Assembly (NCBI GenBank): GCA_934394435.1
Contig: CAKRRN010000006.1
Coordinates: forward strand, 22,233-86,232
Length of the DNA: 64,000 bases
Direction: 5' to 3'
Source: an uncultured Bacteroidaceae bacterium
GTDB lineage: Bacteria > Bacteroidota > Bacteroidia > Bacteroidales > Bacteroidaceae
Shown here: piece after piece, positions 35,375 to 44,617 of the stretch
Layout: every line of letters begins with the position of its first letter
How positions within the stretch are numbered: position 1 is the stretch's first letter
Made by a program: the position numbers and the translations under genes
Notes under the pieces: model-generated
Databases searched by the model: none
What the model was told of the DNA's origin: nothing
What the model saw: the letters and a program-made list of their open reading frames with translations, nothing else

Positions 35375-35416
35375 GAAAGCCTATACCTCGTAAGATATTT
35401 CGAGGTATAGGCTTTC
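35375..35416. terminator. Bidirectional terminator between convergent peptidase genes
   Basis: GAAAGCCTATACCTCG (35375-35390) pairs perfectly with CGAGGTATAGGCTTTC (35401-35416), a 16-bp stem with a 10-nt loop. TCTATTTCTTTTT follows on the plus strand. It lies 45 nt after the C69 dipeptidase stop on the minus strand. Confidence 0.8.
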
Positions 35417-35461
35417 TCTATTTCTTTTTGTGAGCAGATGCCTAATTGTTATGCTCTGGCA

Positions 35462-37111
35462 TCATCGACTCAAAAAGCGGTCGCCCGTCTCCTTGATAAT
35501 CTGGTGACGATAGGTGTCAGGATAACCAGGACGCAATACCGGACGTTGGTTTCCGCCTGGGGTCTTCTCGTACTGTCCCTGCTCGTTGGTACGCTTTACT
35601 GCCATGTCATTGTACTTCACGATGAGCGTTTGTGCCAACTGGTTCCACACGTCCATCATGGCTTGGGCTGTACGATGACTATAGGCCGACAGATATTTCA
35701 CAGCCTCGTCATGTGGCATGGATGCAGCCTTGGTCTCCACCTCAGTCTGCAGCGAGGCGTAATCCTTTTCCAGTTGCTCACGTGTGGATTTCACTTCGGG
35801 GAACAAGGCTGAGTAGCGTGGGTACACCATATTGCTCACCCAGTTCTGTACCCAATAAGCTGATCGGGTGGAGAAATGGAAACAGTCGGCTGTGCCTTGC
35901 GCATAACATTCTGGTACGGAAAGTACCGAGCAATAGACAGGCGTGAGCGGAACCATATTGGTATCGTCATTGCCAAACCACACGACACCACCTATGTGGT
36001 CGGGCAGCCATGAGCGCATCTGCGACACATATACGTTGGCTGTCTGCTGGGTGCTGATGGGACGCTCGTTGAAATACTTCTTTCCGTCCACCTCATAAGT
36101 CAGTGGAGTGGGGCGATAAGGCATTTCCCAGGGACCCATGCCAGGATCAGAGTTGAGTGCCAGTGGGGTGCCTTCGTAATGATCACGCATCATGTCCTTT
36201 ACGTCCTGCAGACTCAAGGGCTGCTTGGGTTTCACGTAGAGAGGCATGGGAGTGGCCTTTGCATCTCCCTCGGCATATTGGAGGTAAGGAGTCATGTCCT
36301 CGGCAGCCCAGCGGTTGAAGAAGCTCCACACGCGAGCCTCGCAAAAACGGAGAGCGCTGAAGTCTGCTGGCGCATAGGCGTCAGCAAAGGAGAAGTCCTG
36401 ATCCTTGCCCTTGAAGTAACCCTTCTCGCGTGCAAAGGAGATGACATCCTTGCTGTAGAGACAGTTCTCCTTGTCCTTCAAAGGGAATTTGTGTATGCGG
36501 CTTTGGTTGGCATGTCCCGAGATACAGTCATCGGGAATGCGTACTGCCACCCATACAACCCCCTTGCGTCCGGGACCTTTTCCAATAAGGTCCATTACCC
36601 ATACCTCGTTGGGGTCAGCGATGGTGAAGGACTCTCCCTCGCTCTCGTAACCATAGGTGCATGCCAGGTCGGTAAGTACCTTGATGGCTTGTCGTGCGGT
36701 ACGTGCGCGCTGTAGGGTCACAAACATCAGACTGCCATAGTCCATCATTCCCGTGATGGTGTCGGTCAGTTCCTCGCGTCCGCCAAAGGTAGTCTCGTGG
36801 ATAGTGAGCTGGTGCTCATTCATCAGCCCCACCACCGTGTAGGTCTCTTCTGCCTCGGGTATCTCCCCCAGGTAATTATTGCTCTCATAGTGGTAGAGTG
36901 GACGCATGGTGCCCTTGGCATGTTTGCCACCGGGCAGGAAGTTCATGAAGCCATAGGCTCCATAGTCATCGCAACTGTAGGTTACGATGACACTGCCGTC
37001 CTTGCTGGCCTTCTTACCCACAATAAGATTGGTGCAGGCCAGAGCCTGCAGACCTATCACGGGAGCGGTCAGCGTCAGTAGCAGCAATGTACGTAGTGTC
37101 TTATTTTGCAT
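35462..37111 (-). CDS. C69 family dipeptidase, secreted
   Basis: The start is placed at the ATG that begins MQNKTLRTLLLLTLT, giving a standard signal peptide; an upstream ATG would add eight charged residues. The signal ends at ALA and the next residue is Cys (CTNLIVGKKASKDGSV), the N-terminal nucleophile of C69/U34 peptidases. SCDDYGAYGF, MNEHQLTIHETTFGGREEL and SFTIADPNEVWVMDLIGKGP are further family marks. The mature enzyme (~520 residues) should hydrolyse dipeptides in the periplasm, complementing the adjacent DPP IV. The order suggests possible co-transcription with nadC and rlmH. Confidence 0.9.
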   Translation of the reverse strand: MQNKTLRTLLLLTLTAPVIGLQALACTNLIVGKKASKDGSVIVTYSCDDYGAYGFMNFLPGGKHAKGTMRPLYHYESNNYLGEIPEAEETYTVVGLMNEHQLTIHETTFGGREELTDTITGMMDYGSLMFVTLQRARTARQAIKVLTDLACTYGYESEGESFTIADPNEVWVMDLIGKGPGRKGVVWVAVRIPDDCISGHANQSRIHKFPLKDKENCLYSKDVISFAREKGYFKGKDQDFSFADAYAPADFSALRFCEARVWSFFNRWAAEDMTPYLQYAEGDAKATPMPLYVKPKQPLSLQDVKDMMRDHYEGTPLALNSDPGMGPWEMPYRPTPLTYEVDGKKYFNERPISTQQTANVYVSQMRSWLPDHIGGVVWFGNDDTNMVPLTPVYCSVLSVPECYAQGTADCFHFSTRSAYWVQNWVSNMVYPRYSALFPEVKSTREQLEKDYASLQTEVETKAASMPHDEAVKYLSAYSHRTAQAMMDVWNQLAQTLIVKYNDMAVKRTNEQGQYEKTPGGNQRPVLRPGYPDTYRHQIIKETGDRFLSR

Positions 37112-37139
37112 TTCTTTCCTTTTTTCTTCTCTCACAACC

Positions 37140-38015
37140 TCACTTAATCACCAGTTTGTCACTTCCTGCAGCCTTGAAACTCATGTCAAGTCCCTTTACG
37201 CTGTGGGTGAGTGCACCGAATGAGATGAAGTCCACTCCAGCTTTGGCATAAGGAATCATCGTGTCATAAGTAATGCCGCCACTGGATTCCGTCTCGCAGC
37301 GTCCGTTAACCAGCTTCACTGCTTTCTGTGTGTCCTCGGGCGTGAAGTTGTCAAACATGATGCGGTCACATCCCTCGGCCAGAGCCTCCTCCAATTCCTT
37401 CCAGTCGCGTACCTCACATTCGATTTTCAAGTCTTTGCCCTTGGCTCGGCAATACTCCTTAGCTCGTGAGATGGCATTGTGCACGCCACCGCAGAAGTCA
37501 ATGTGATTGTCTTTGAGCAGAATCATGTCAAAGAGTCCGATGCGATGATTCATTCCTCCGCCTATCTTCACAGCCTCCTTCTCCAGCATACGCATGCCAG
37601 GAGTGGTCTTGCGCGTGTCCAGCACACGTGTCTTAGTGCCTGCGTCTATTAGAGCCTGTTGGTAGCGGTGGGTCATGGTGGCTATTCCACTCATGCGCTG
37701 CAGGATGTTCAGCATCAGACGCTCGGTCTGCAACAGGCTCTGTACCTTGCCCTTCACACTCATCACGATATCACCAGGCATCACATGAGTGCCGTCGGGG
37801 ATGTGTACCTCCACCTCCATGGTGGGGTCGAAGCGGTGGAATACCTGTTTTGCCACTTCCACACCAGCAATGATGCCCTCCTGCTTGATGAGCAACTTAC
37901 TCTCGCCCATCTCCGTCTCTGGTATGCAACACAGGGTGGTGTGATCTCCGTCGCCGATGTCCTCGGCAAATGCCAGGTCGATGAGCCTGTCGTTTAGTTC
38001 TTCTACACTTAACAT
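37140..38015 (-). CDS. nadC: Nicotinate-nucleotide pyrophosphorylase (quinolinate phosphoribosyltransferase)
   Basis: The 291-residue enzyme converts quinolinate and PRPP to nicotinate mononucleotide in de novo NAD synthesis. Family features are EDIGDGDHTTLC near residue 16, VLDTRKTTPGMRMLEKEAVK near 135 and HRIGLFDMILLKDNH near 157, with substrate-binding Arg, Lys and His. The C-terminal barrel ends with ESSGGI and GVDFISFGALTHSV. The other de novo genes (nadA, nadB) are not in the window. Confidence 0.95.
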   Translation of the reverse strand: MLSVEELNDRLIDLAFAEDIGDGDHTTLCCIPETEMGESKLLIKQEGIIAGVEVAKQVFHRFDPTMEVEVHIPDGTHVMPGDIVMSVKGKVQSLLQTERLMLNILQRMSGIATMTHRYQQALIDAGTKTRVLDTRKTTPGMRMLEKEAVKIGGGMNHRIGLFDMILLKDNHIDFCGGVHNAISRAKEYCRAKGKDLKIECEVRDWKELEEALAEGCDRIMFDNFTPEDTQKAVKLVNGRCETESSGGITYDTMIPYAKAGVDFISFGALTHSVKGLDMSFKAAGSDKLVIK

Positions 38016-38153
38016 GGTTATTCTTTATCTTTCTTGTTACACATTATATATATTATAATACAAGGGCGCACGTCTTTCGTCCTATTTTTTTGCATGTTGT
38101 CATCCGAGGCACGTCTTGTAGTCTTCCCCATGCCTGCGTCTCGGGTGTCAGTT

Positions 38154-38627
38154 TCACTCATGATGGTAAGGCTCTCCCCTCAGGATGGTCATCGCACGGT
38201 AAATCTGCTCACAGAAGAGCAGGCGTATCATCTGGTGTGAGAGTGTCATCTGGCTCAGACTTATCTCCTCGTTGGCCATCTGATGGATGGCAGGGGCAAA
38301 GCCGTAAGGCCCTCCCACGATGAATATCAGGCGACGCGGACTGGCTGCCATCTTCTTTTGCATCCATTGGGCAAACTCGATGCTTCGTCTCTCCCGTCCA
38401 TGCTCGTCCAGCAGTACGATGTAGTCACCAGGCATGAGCACCTTGCGCAGAAGTTCAGCCTCACGCTCCTTCTGTTCGTTCTCGGTGAGGTGAGCTGTGG
38501 CGCGCAGTTCTGGCACTACGGTAATCTCAAAGGGCATGTAGTGGCAGATGCGTTTCACATAGGTCTGTATGCCCGCCTCGAAATGCTTGTCGGTGGTTTT
38601 GCCCACCACTATCAGTACTGTTTTCAT
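38154..38627 (-). CDS. rlmH: 23S rRNA pseudouridine-1915 N3-methyltransferase RlmH
   Basis: The 157-residue SPOUT enzyme methylates pseudouridine 1915 in helix 69 of 23S rRNA. The SAM-binding knot is seen in FIVGGPYGFAPAI near residue 104 and LSLSQMTLSHQMIRLLFCEQ near 122; YVKRICHY lies near the N-terminus. The length is the family norm. Its ATG overlaps the stop codon of the upstream beta-helix lipoprotein gene by 4 nt. A gap of about 138 nt follows to nadC. Confidence 0.95.
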   Translation of the reverse strand: MKTVLIVVGKTTDKHFEAGIQTYVKRICHYMPFEITVVPELRATAHLTENEQKEREAELLRKVLMPGDYIVLLDEHGRERRSIEFAQWMQKKMAASPRRLIFIVGGPYGFAPAIHQMANEEISLSQMTLSHQMIRLLFCEQIYRAMTILRGEPYHHE

Positions 38628-40087
38628 TCCTTGCTGTATTCGAGACAGCCTGCATCGGGTGCCCCGTCCTCCATGCGTGAGTGTCCCCTCAAGTCAGTGG
38701 GATAGTGTAGCGAGCATATGGAGTCGGCCAGTGAGCGGATAATGCTCAAGCTGTCGGGTGTGAAGTCATACTGGAAGTTCTTGGTGTCGAAGAGCTTGAA
38801 GTTCTTCTCATGATAGAGTTCCAGATGGTCATTATCATAGATGATGTGCACGAAGCGCGTGGTGTCTTCTGACTCCACGGTGTTGAGGAGGCAGTGGCTG
38901 AAGAGGTAAGGACAGGTGTAGTCTTGCCCCTCGGTGATGGAGCCCATGATGACATCATCGCCATAGCCCGTGATTACGCTGTTGATGAAATGGGCTTGCT
39001 TGAGTTCTCTGTATGCTTCTCCGAGGCTGTTGGCCAGATAGAGGGCATAGCCCCGATTGGCAGTGAAAGGGTAGAACTGGGCGATGGTGCAATGCACGAA
39101 CTCATAGTCTCCACCGTAGATATACACGCAGTCACCTTTGGTGTTGCTCACCTGCGTGTTGGCCACCCTCGCCTTGCAGTTGTCCAGCCGTAGTCCATCA
39201 CCTCCCACATTGTGGATGACGGTACTCTCCAGGGTGAGTGTGGTGGTGTCCAGCGAGGTACTGTCACAGATGATGCCGTAGGAACCGCTATGAATGTCAC
39301 AGTGTACGAATCGGTTGTCAGCACTGCCCATGTGGATGTTGATGCCTTGCCAGCGGTTGGGCGTATTATCGTAGAGCAGATAGTCGAACATGTGGTCCAT
39401 CCTGTCCCCTCTGAATATCACGGGTCGCCCGGCTGTTCCTTCTGCATCCACAGAGCCATATACGTGCATGGCTGCATCATCGTGGAACATCAGTCGTGTG
39501 CCAGGCTGCAGGCTAAGGCGAGCTCCCTCTGCCACATAGAGTGAGTCGTAGATGAGGTAAGGCTTGTCGGTAAGCAGGGTAGAGTCGTGGTCGATGACCA
39601 TTCCGTGTACCATGTAGGCATCAATGGCTCCTGCTGTGAGCACCACCTCCTGCATTCTGCCACTCTCCAGACGGAAGCGCAGGATATCGGATATGGTACC
39701 TATTTCACTGCTTCCCACTTGTGGCACTGTTACCTCTACCCACACGGTAATGCTGTCATTGCCAGCAATTTGGAAGTTCTCACCTTCTCCGCCACTCAGC
39801 CATTGTCCATCCACATTTACACGAAAATGGCTGGATTCTCCCGATTCCAGTTGTACAGACGCTATTCGTACCCCTTTCTTGTTTCTATTGAACACCCTAA
39901 GGGTGCGTGTTGCGCTGGGCACGGTGGACACGATGGTGTCGAAAGCCACAGTATCCTCAGAGAATACTAATCCTGCCGAAGGATTCGTAGTGAAGGACTC
40001 GAAGTCCGTACATGCTCCTGCCAGCAATGCCAGCAGGAGTATGAGTGAATTCTGTATTACACGTGCGAAACTCTTCTTCTTTGGCAT
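38624..40087 (-). CDS. Lipoprotein with a right-handed parallel beta-helix domain
   Basis: The start is placed at MPKKKSFARVIQ, which gives a lipoprotein signal with Cys in LLAGAC near residue 26; the open frame extends 17 codons further up. The mature 460 residues start with a beta-sandwich-like part (DTIVSTVPSATRTLRVFNRN) and continue as repeats typical of parallel beta-helix proteins (FVHCDIHSGSYGIICDS, LRLDNCKARVANTQVSNT). The family is common in Bacteroidales but has no known function to me. It sits five nt after pepD and overlaps rlmH by 4 nt. Confidence 0.8.
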   Translation of the reverse strand: MPKKKSFARVIQNSLILLLALLAGACTDFESFTTNPSAGLVFSEDTVAFDTIVSTVPSATRTLRVFNRNKKGVRIASVQLESGESSHFRVNVDGQWLSGGEGENFQIAGNDSITVWVEVTVPQVGSSEIGTISDILRFRLESGRMQEVVLTAGAIDAYMVHGMVIDHDSTLLTDKPYLIYDSLYVAEGARLSLQPGTRLMFHDDAAMHVYGSVDAEGTAGRPVIFRGDRMDHMFDYLLYDNTPNRWQGINIHMGSADNRFVHCDIHSGSYGIICDSTSLDTTTLTLESTVIHNVGGDGLRLDNCKARVANTQVSNTKGDCVYIYGGDYEFVHCTIAQFYPFTANRGYALYLANSLGEAYRELKQAHFINSVITGYGDDVIMGSITEGQDYTCPYLFSHCLLNTVESEDTTRFVHIIYDNDHLELYHEKNFKLFDTKNFQYDFTPDSLSIIRSLADSICSLHYPTDLRGHSRMEDGAPDAGCLEYSKE

Positions 40088-40092
40088 CTTCT

Positions 40093-41550
40093 TTAGGCTA
40101 CGGGTATGTTCTGAATGATGGCCAGCAGGTGGTCCCACACCATCTTGACGGTGGGGATGAGCAAGCGCTCATCTGGCGAGTGTACTCCACGTAGCGTGGG
40201 ACCCATGGATATCATGTCCATGCCAGGATACTTCTCGCTGAAGAGACCACACTCCAGTCCAGCATGTATGCCACGTACCACAGGCTTCTTACCAAAGAGT
40301 CGCTCGTACTGTTCCACGGCAATGTGTAGAATCTCGCTCTTGGGATTCATCTTCCAGCCGGGATAACCCTCGCCAATCTCCACCTTGGCTCCAGCCAATT
40401 CGAAGGTGGCGGCAAAGGTGTTCGCCATGTTGATACGTGCGCTCATGATGCTACTTCGCTGACTGCTATTGATGTCGATGGTCTTTGTCTCGCTGTTCAT
40501 GCGTATAGAAGCCAGGTTGCTACTGGTCTCTACCATGTCGATGTCTTGGCACATGGCCATTACACCGTTGTCCACAGCCTGCAGGGCAGTAATCAGTCGT
40601 GTGCTTGTATTCTTGTCCATCACTGTGGAGGCTGCGTCTTGACTCTCCAACAGAAACTCCATGTTCTTCTCCGTTACGCTGTACTCCTCCTCCACGTCAG
40701 CCGCAAAGAGGTTCCAGTCGATGCGTATCTGCTCCTTGTCTTTATTGGGGATGGCGCATAGGCAAGCTGCCTCGCGTGGAATGGCATTATGCAGTCCGCC
40801 AGCCTGTATATCTGCCAGACGCAAATCGTATTTCTTTTGTGCGAGGTAAAGGAATCGTGCAAGCAGCTTGTTGGCGTTGGCCCTTTTCTTATTAATGTCG
40901 TCACCGCTGTGCCCTCCAGTAAGTCCCTTGATGTGGAGCGAGAAGGTGAAGTAACCCTGAGGAAGGGCCTCCTCGGTGTAAGGCAGTTGAGCGAAGGTGC
41001 GGCAACCACCAGCGCATGATACGAATATCTCACCCTCGTCTTCGCTGTCCAGATTGATGAGCATGTCGCCCGTCATGAATCCCGACTTCATCCCGAAGGC
41101 TCCCGTCAGTCCTGTCTCTTCGTCTCTGGTGAAGACGCACTCCAGTGGTCCGTGGGGGATGTCTGTGCTTTGCAGCAGTGCCATCTCCATGGCAATACCG
41201 ATTCCATCGTCTGCTCCCAGAGTAGTGCCCTTGGCGTGCATCCACTCGCCCTCCACATAAGTCTGTATGGCATCCTTCTGAAAGTCGAAGTTCGTCTGTT
41301 TGTTCTTCTCACACACCATGTCCATATGGCTCTGCAGGATGAGCTTCTTGCGGTTCTCCATTCCCGCAGTGGCAGGCTTGCGTATGATTACGTTTCCTGT
41401 CTCATCGCACACAGACTCCAGTCCGAGACTTTTTCCAAAGTTGAGCAGAAACTCTATCATCTTTTCTTCCTTCTTGGAAGGTCGTGGTACTTGGTTCACC
41501 TTGGCAAAGCATTCAAATACACTTGCAGGTTTCAGTTCAATTTCACTCAT
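40093..41550 (-). CDS. pepD: Aminoacyl-histidine dipeptidase (M20 family)
   Basis: The 485-residue zinc dipeptidase splits dipeptides such as Xaa-His in the cytoplasm. Metal-binding motifs are LQSHMDMVC near residue 78, GADDGIGIAMEMA near 115 with bridging Asp, and FTRDEETGLTGA near 145 with the catalytic Glu pair. GLTGGHSGDDI marks the lid domain. It has no signal peptide. It leads the pepD-lipoprotein-rlmH run and has its own -7 box upstream, facing the small membrane protein gene. Confidence 0.94.
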   Translation of the reverse strand: MSEIELKPASVFECFAKVNQVPRPSKKEEKMIEFLLNFGKSLGLESVCDETGNVIIRKPATAGMENRKKLILQSHMDMVCEKNKQTNFDFQKDAIQTYVEGEWMHAKGTTLGADDGIGIAMEMALLQSTDIPHGPLECVFTRDEETGLTGAFGMKSGFMTGDMLINLDSEDEGEIFVSCAGGCRTFAQLPYTEEALPQGYFTFSLHIKGLTGGHSGDDINKKRANANKLLARFLYLAQKKYDLRLADIQAGGLHNAIPREAACLCAIPNKDKEQIRIDWNLFAADVEEEYSVTEKNMEFLLESQDAASTVMDKNTSTRLITALQAVDNGVMAMCQDIDMVETSSNLASIRMNSETKTIDINSSQRSSIMSARINMANTFAATFELAGAKVEIGEGYPGWKMNPKSEILHIAVEQYERLFGKKPVVRGIHAGLECGLFSEKYPGMDMISMGPTLRGVHSPDERLLIPTVKMVWDHLLAIIQNIPVA

Positions 41551-41555
41551 AATAT

Positions 41556-41586
41556 TTTGTAGGTTTATTGCTTTTGATTACCTTTG
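41556..41586 (+). promoter_or_regulatory. Promoter of the 72-residue membrane protein gene
   Basis: TTTG (41556-41559), a 19-nt spacer and TACCTTTG (41579-41586) match the Bacteroidota promoter, 21 nt before the ATG. Confidence 0.65.
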
Positions 41587-41592
41587 CAAATG

Positions 41593-41600
41593 CAAATATA
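41593..41600 (-). promoter_or_regulatory. Putative -7 box for pepD
   Basis: The minus strand reads TATATTTG, 42 nt upstream of the pepD ATG. It lies only 6 nt past the plus-strand -7 box, so the two promoters run into one another. Confidence 0.5.
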
Positions 41601-41607
41601 GGACATT

Positions 41608-41826
41608 ATGTTGAAACTTGCATTTATAACTCTTGGTTTTGTTGCCGTAGCCATGCTTCTGCTTTGTGTCAAAGTGATTCTTTTGCCAGGCGGAAAGTTT
41701 GGTAGTTTCCATATAGGAGACAGCAAAGAGATGCGCAAACGTGGCATCCATTGCGTGCAAAGCATGGACCGCATGGAGCGTAAGGCAAATCCTTATGCTG
41801 TGAAGGAGCGTGAGACACACGTCTAA
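41608..41826 (+). CDS. Small single-pass membrane protein, function unknown
   Basis: The 72-residue protein has one hydrophobic segment (about residues 4-27) followed by a short basic, cytoplasm- or periplasm-facing tail with HIGDSKEMRKRGIHCVQSMD and ending NPYAVKERETHV. No known domain is recognised. A good promoter lies directly upstream and it is read away from pepD, which supports it being a real gene. Similar short proteins with a G-D-S-x-E-M-R-x-R-G-I-x-C segment seem familiar from Bacteroidales, but I cannot name a family. Confidence 0.7.
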   Translation: MLKLAFITLGFVAVAMLLLCVKVILLPGGKFGSFHIGDSKEMRKRGIHCVQSMDRMERKANPYAVKERETHV

Positions 41827-41900
41827 GAGACTTGTCTCAAATAATGATGGTTCCTATTATATTATTAATGTATAAATAAAAAGTTGTACACGATATGGAA

Positions 41901-42539
41901 ATGAAAAAGATTACCCTTGGGCTTGCATGCCTGTCATTTGCCGCTGCATTGGGCAGTTGCTCTAAAAACGCTGAGAATGCTACAGAGGAGAAGTCTAATG
42001 CAGAGCAGACTACAGGACTCAAGATAGCATACGTGGAACTGGATACTCTGATGAGCCAGTATCAGCTCTATAAGGACTATAGCGAACTGCTCACTCGCAA
42101 GGGCAACAACATACAGAATACGCTGGCGCAGAAGCAGCGTACCCTGGAGGCTCATGCAGCAGCTATGCAGAAGAAGTATGAGAGCAATGGTTTTACCACA
42201 CGCGACGAACTGGAGCGTGCGCAGGCTGGCATTCAGCGTGAGCAGGAAGACCTGCAGGAACTGGCTGCACGACTCAATGGTGAGTTTAACGAGGAGCAGG
42301 CACGCATCAACGATGAGGCGCGTGACAGCATTCAGGCGTTTCTGAAAGTGTTCAACCGTACTCGCAAGTACGACTATGTGATGGTAAAGGCTGGCGAAAA
42401 CTTACTCATCGCCAATCCTAAGTACGATATCACCAAGGATGTGGTGAAGGGACTCAATAAACGTTACAAGATTCGCCCTGAGGTGGCAGAAAAGATTAAA
42501 AAGGTAGAAGCTGAGGAGGAGAAGAAAGCCAAGAAGTAA
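41901..42539 (+). CDS. OmpH/Skp-like lipoprotein
   Basis: The protein (212 residues from the chosen start MKKITLG) has a lipoprotein signal with Cys in LGSCSKN near residue 20. The rest resembles Skp/OmpH periplasmic chaperones: KIAYVELDTLMSQYQLYKDY near residue 42 starts the first strand, followed by a long coiled coil rich in Gln, Glu, Arg and Ala (EELAARLNGEF region), then YDYVMVKAGENLLIANPKYD closing the beta core. Skp holds unfolded outer-membrane proteins; here it would be membrane-anchored. An ATG two codons earlier is also possible. Confidence 0.85.
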   Translation: MKKITLGLACLSFAAALGSCSKNAENATEEKSNAEQTTGLKIAYVELDTLMSQYQLYKDYSELLTRKGNNIQNTLAQKQRTLEAHAAAMQKKYESNGFTTRDELERAQAGIQREQEDLQELAARLNGEFNEEQARINDEARDSIQAFLKVFNRTRKYDYVMVKAGENLLIANPKYDITKDVVKGLNKRYKIRPEVAEKIKKVEAEEEKKAKK

Positions 42540-42621
42540 AGCTTGACTTATGCGGAATTTTCAGCTTACGCGTGAAAAAGGAAAATAAATATAAAGTAGA
42601 GAGAAAAAAGCACATCCTTAC

Positions 42622-43830
42622 GTGATAGACATATCCCGACATATTGAATACCTCCTGTTGGAGCACGACTCAGTGTGCGTGCCCCAATTGGGTACGTTTT
42701 ATGTCCAGCAAAGCGAAAGCATCTGGGTGGCGGACGAGGAGTTGTTCTTGCCTCCGTTGCGCAAGGTGTCTTTTTCGCCTAACTGTGCGCAGGGGGCAGA
42801 CGCGTTTGTCTCGTCACTGGCTTCATCACTTAGAGTGACAGAAGAGCAAGCACAGGCTATGTGTGCTGAGTTTGTGTATGATATACGCCAAGAACTTTCT
42901 GATAATAGCGTAGCAGAGGTAGGAAGCATTGGTATGTTCGTACGAGACTCATCTATAGGTGAGGATTGCTTTGTACCATGTCAAGCTGGTGTAGCTTCTC
43001 CCGAACTGTATGGCTTGGATTCTGTATATATGCCTCGTCTGTCTGAAAACGTTCGCCAGACAGCAGAGCGAGTTGCAGAGAAGGGCGTAGCTCAGAGGAC
43101 GGCCACAGGAAGCGATGACAAACATCTCACTATACGTATTCGCAGAAGTCTTCTGTATTATGCGTCGGCGGTAGCTGCAGCTATTATCATATTCCTGTCC
43201 TTCTCATCGCCAGCGTCATACACCTCACCCATTGATGGTGCTCCCATGACGGCCAATCTTTTTCTTCCTGCCAATCTCGTTCCCTCTGCTGAAGTTGAAG
43301 AGGAGGTAGCCACGCAGCATCAGCCATCTCCTTCTGACGAGACTGCATCTCCATGTAGACAGGAGAAAGCGAAGAGGAGTGAAGAAGAAAGTCAGCCTGT
43401 ACAACCATCTGCCAGACAACAGATTTTGCATGCTTCTGAAGGTTCGGAAGGGCAGTCGGTAAAACCATCTGCAACGGTAGAAGATACAAAACATCAGGAC
43501 AAGACAGTTCTGAAGAAAGAATGTGCAGAGTCTCCTAAGGAAAATGTTCTGCATAACGTGTCTATCGAAAAAGACCAGCCCAAAGAAACACCTGAGTTGA
43601 CCCACGACGAGTTTGCAGTTGTACTTGCAAGTGCCGTGAATAGCAAAAATGCTCAAGCATACGTGGAGAACCTAAAGCAAAGAGGCTATAAGGCAGAAAT
43701 GCGAGTTAAGGGAACCATGAACAGGGTGCTCATACCAGGTTTCCATACACAAGAAGAAGCTTCGGAATATGCCCAGCAATTACGCATAAGTAATCAAGAG
43801 TTCGAGGGTGTTTGGGTGTTGAAAATCTGA
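42622..43830 (+). CDS. HU-like (CCDC81-type) N-terminal domain plus SPOR domain membrane protein
   Basis: The 402-residue protein starts with GTG. Residues 1-110 resemble the HU-like domain seen at the N-terminus of many Bacteroidales SPOR proteins (ISRHIEYLLLEHDSVCVPQL, then AEVGSIGMFVRDS). A membrane segment lies near 178-195 (YYASAVAAAIIIFLSF). A linker of about 120 residues rich in Ser, Glu and Pro follows, then a SPOR domain (about 330-402, VVLASAVNSKNAQAYVENL, ending FEGVWVLKI). SPOR binds denuded peptidoglycan at division sites. The HU-like end would be cytoplasmic. Confidence 0.87.
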   Translation: MIDISRHIEYLLLEHDSVCVPQLGTFYVQQSESIWVADEELFLPPLRKVSFSPNCAQGADAFVSSLASSLRVTEEQAQAMCAEFVYDIRQELSDNSVAEVGSIGMFVRDSSIGEDCFVPCQAGVASPELYGLDSVYMPRLSENVRQTAERVAEKGVAQRTATGSDDKHLTIRIRRSLLYYASAVAAAIIIFLSFSSPASYTSPIDGAPMTANLFLPANLVPSAEVEEEVATQHQPSPSDETASPCRQEKAKRSEEESQPVQPSARQQILHASEGSEGQSVKPSATVEDTKHQDKTVLKKECAESPKENVLHNVSIEKDQPKETPELTHDEFAVVLASAVNSKNAQAYVENLKQRGYKAEMRVKGTMNRVLIPGFHTQEEASEYAQQLRISNQEFEGVWVLKI

Positions 43831-43926
43831 GTGATACTGAGAATACATGAAGTTCTGCTGTAACCAGAGAAGATTTAAACTGACAAAAGGAAAAACAGTT
43901 ACACTTACGCAAAACCATAAAACAGC

Positions 43927-44460
43927 ATGAAGAGAGTTCGTTGCCCTAAATGCGACAACTATATTGTTTTCGATGAGACCCGTTACGAAGCTGGCCAGCA
44001 GTTGGTGTTCGTATGCCCAGAGTGTAACAAACAATTTGGGATTCGCATGGGTACAAGCCAAGTTAAGACTACACGTAAGGAGGCTGATGCAGCTCCTGAA
44101 GAGCCAACGGGTGACTTGGGTAGTATCATCGTTGTAGAGAATGTATTCCATTATCGGCAGGTTATTCCTTTGGAGATGGGTGATAATATATTCGGGCGTT
44201 ATGTGCGTGGAACGAATATCAACAAACCTATTGAGACCGTAGACCCCAGCGTAGACACCAAGCATTGCATCATACGTGTGCAACGTAACAAACGCGGCGA
44301 TCTGCAATATATCCTGCGCGATGCACCAAGCAATACAGGTACGTTTTACATGAATGACATCCTTAAAGACCAAGATCGCATACGTCTGTCAGATTCGGAT
44401 ATTATCACGATAGGAGCTACGACTCTCATCTTCCGTGCCGCAGGAGTCAAGGATGAGTGA
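43927..44460 (+). CDS. Zinc-ribbon and FHA domain protein
   Basis: The 177-residue protein begins with a small zinc ribbon (VRCPKCDNYIVFDE, then VFVCPECNKQFGI; two CxxC pairs within residues 4-35) similar to MJ0042-type fingers. A linker and an FHA domain (about 75-170) follow, with NIFGRY, KHCIIRV and SNTGTFYMND. FHA domains bind phosphothreonine, so it may read a Ser/Thr kinase signal. No kinase is adjacent. It lies about 96 nt after the SPOR gene on the same strand. Confidence 0.85.
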   Translation: MKRVRCPKCDNYIVFDETRYEAGQQLVFVCPECNKQFGIRMGTSQVKTTRKEADAAPEEPTGDLGSIIVVENVFHYRQVIPLEMGDNIFGRYVRGTNINKPIETVDPSVDTKHCIIRVQRNKRGDLQYILRDAPSNTGTFYMNDILKDQDRIRLSDSDIITIGATTLIFRAAGVKDE

Positions 44461-44617
44461 TTAACGAGTCTTCTTTTTCGAGACGTTTCTACTATTCTAT
44501 TGCCATACTATATAGGCTCCGTGGTTTTTTCTCCGATTGGAGAATGATGGCGAATCAAAAATAAAGTGAAACTCACTTTATCTATGCTTTGCTATTTTTC
44601 CCTCTTTTGCCTCTATT

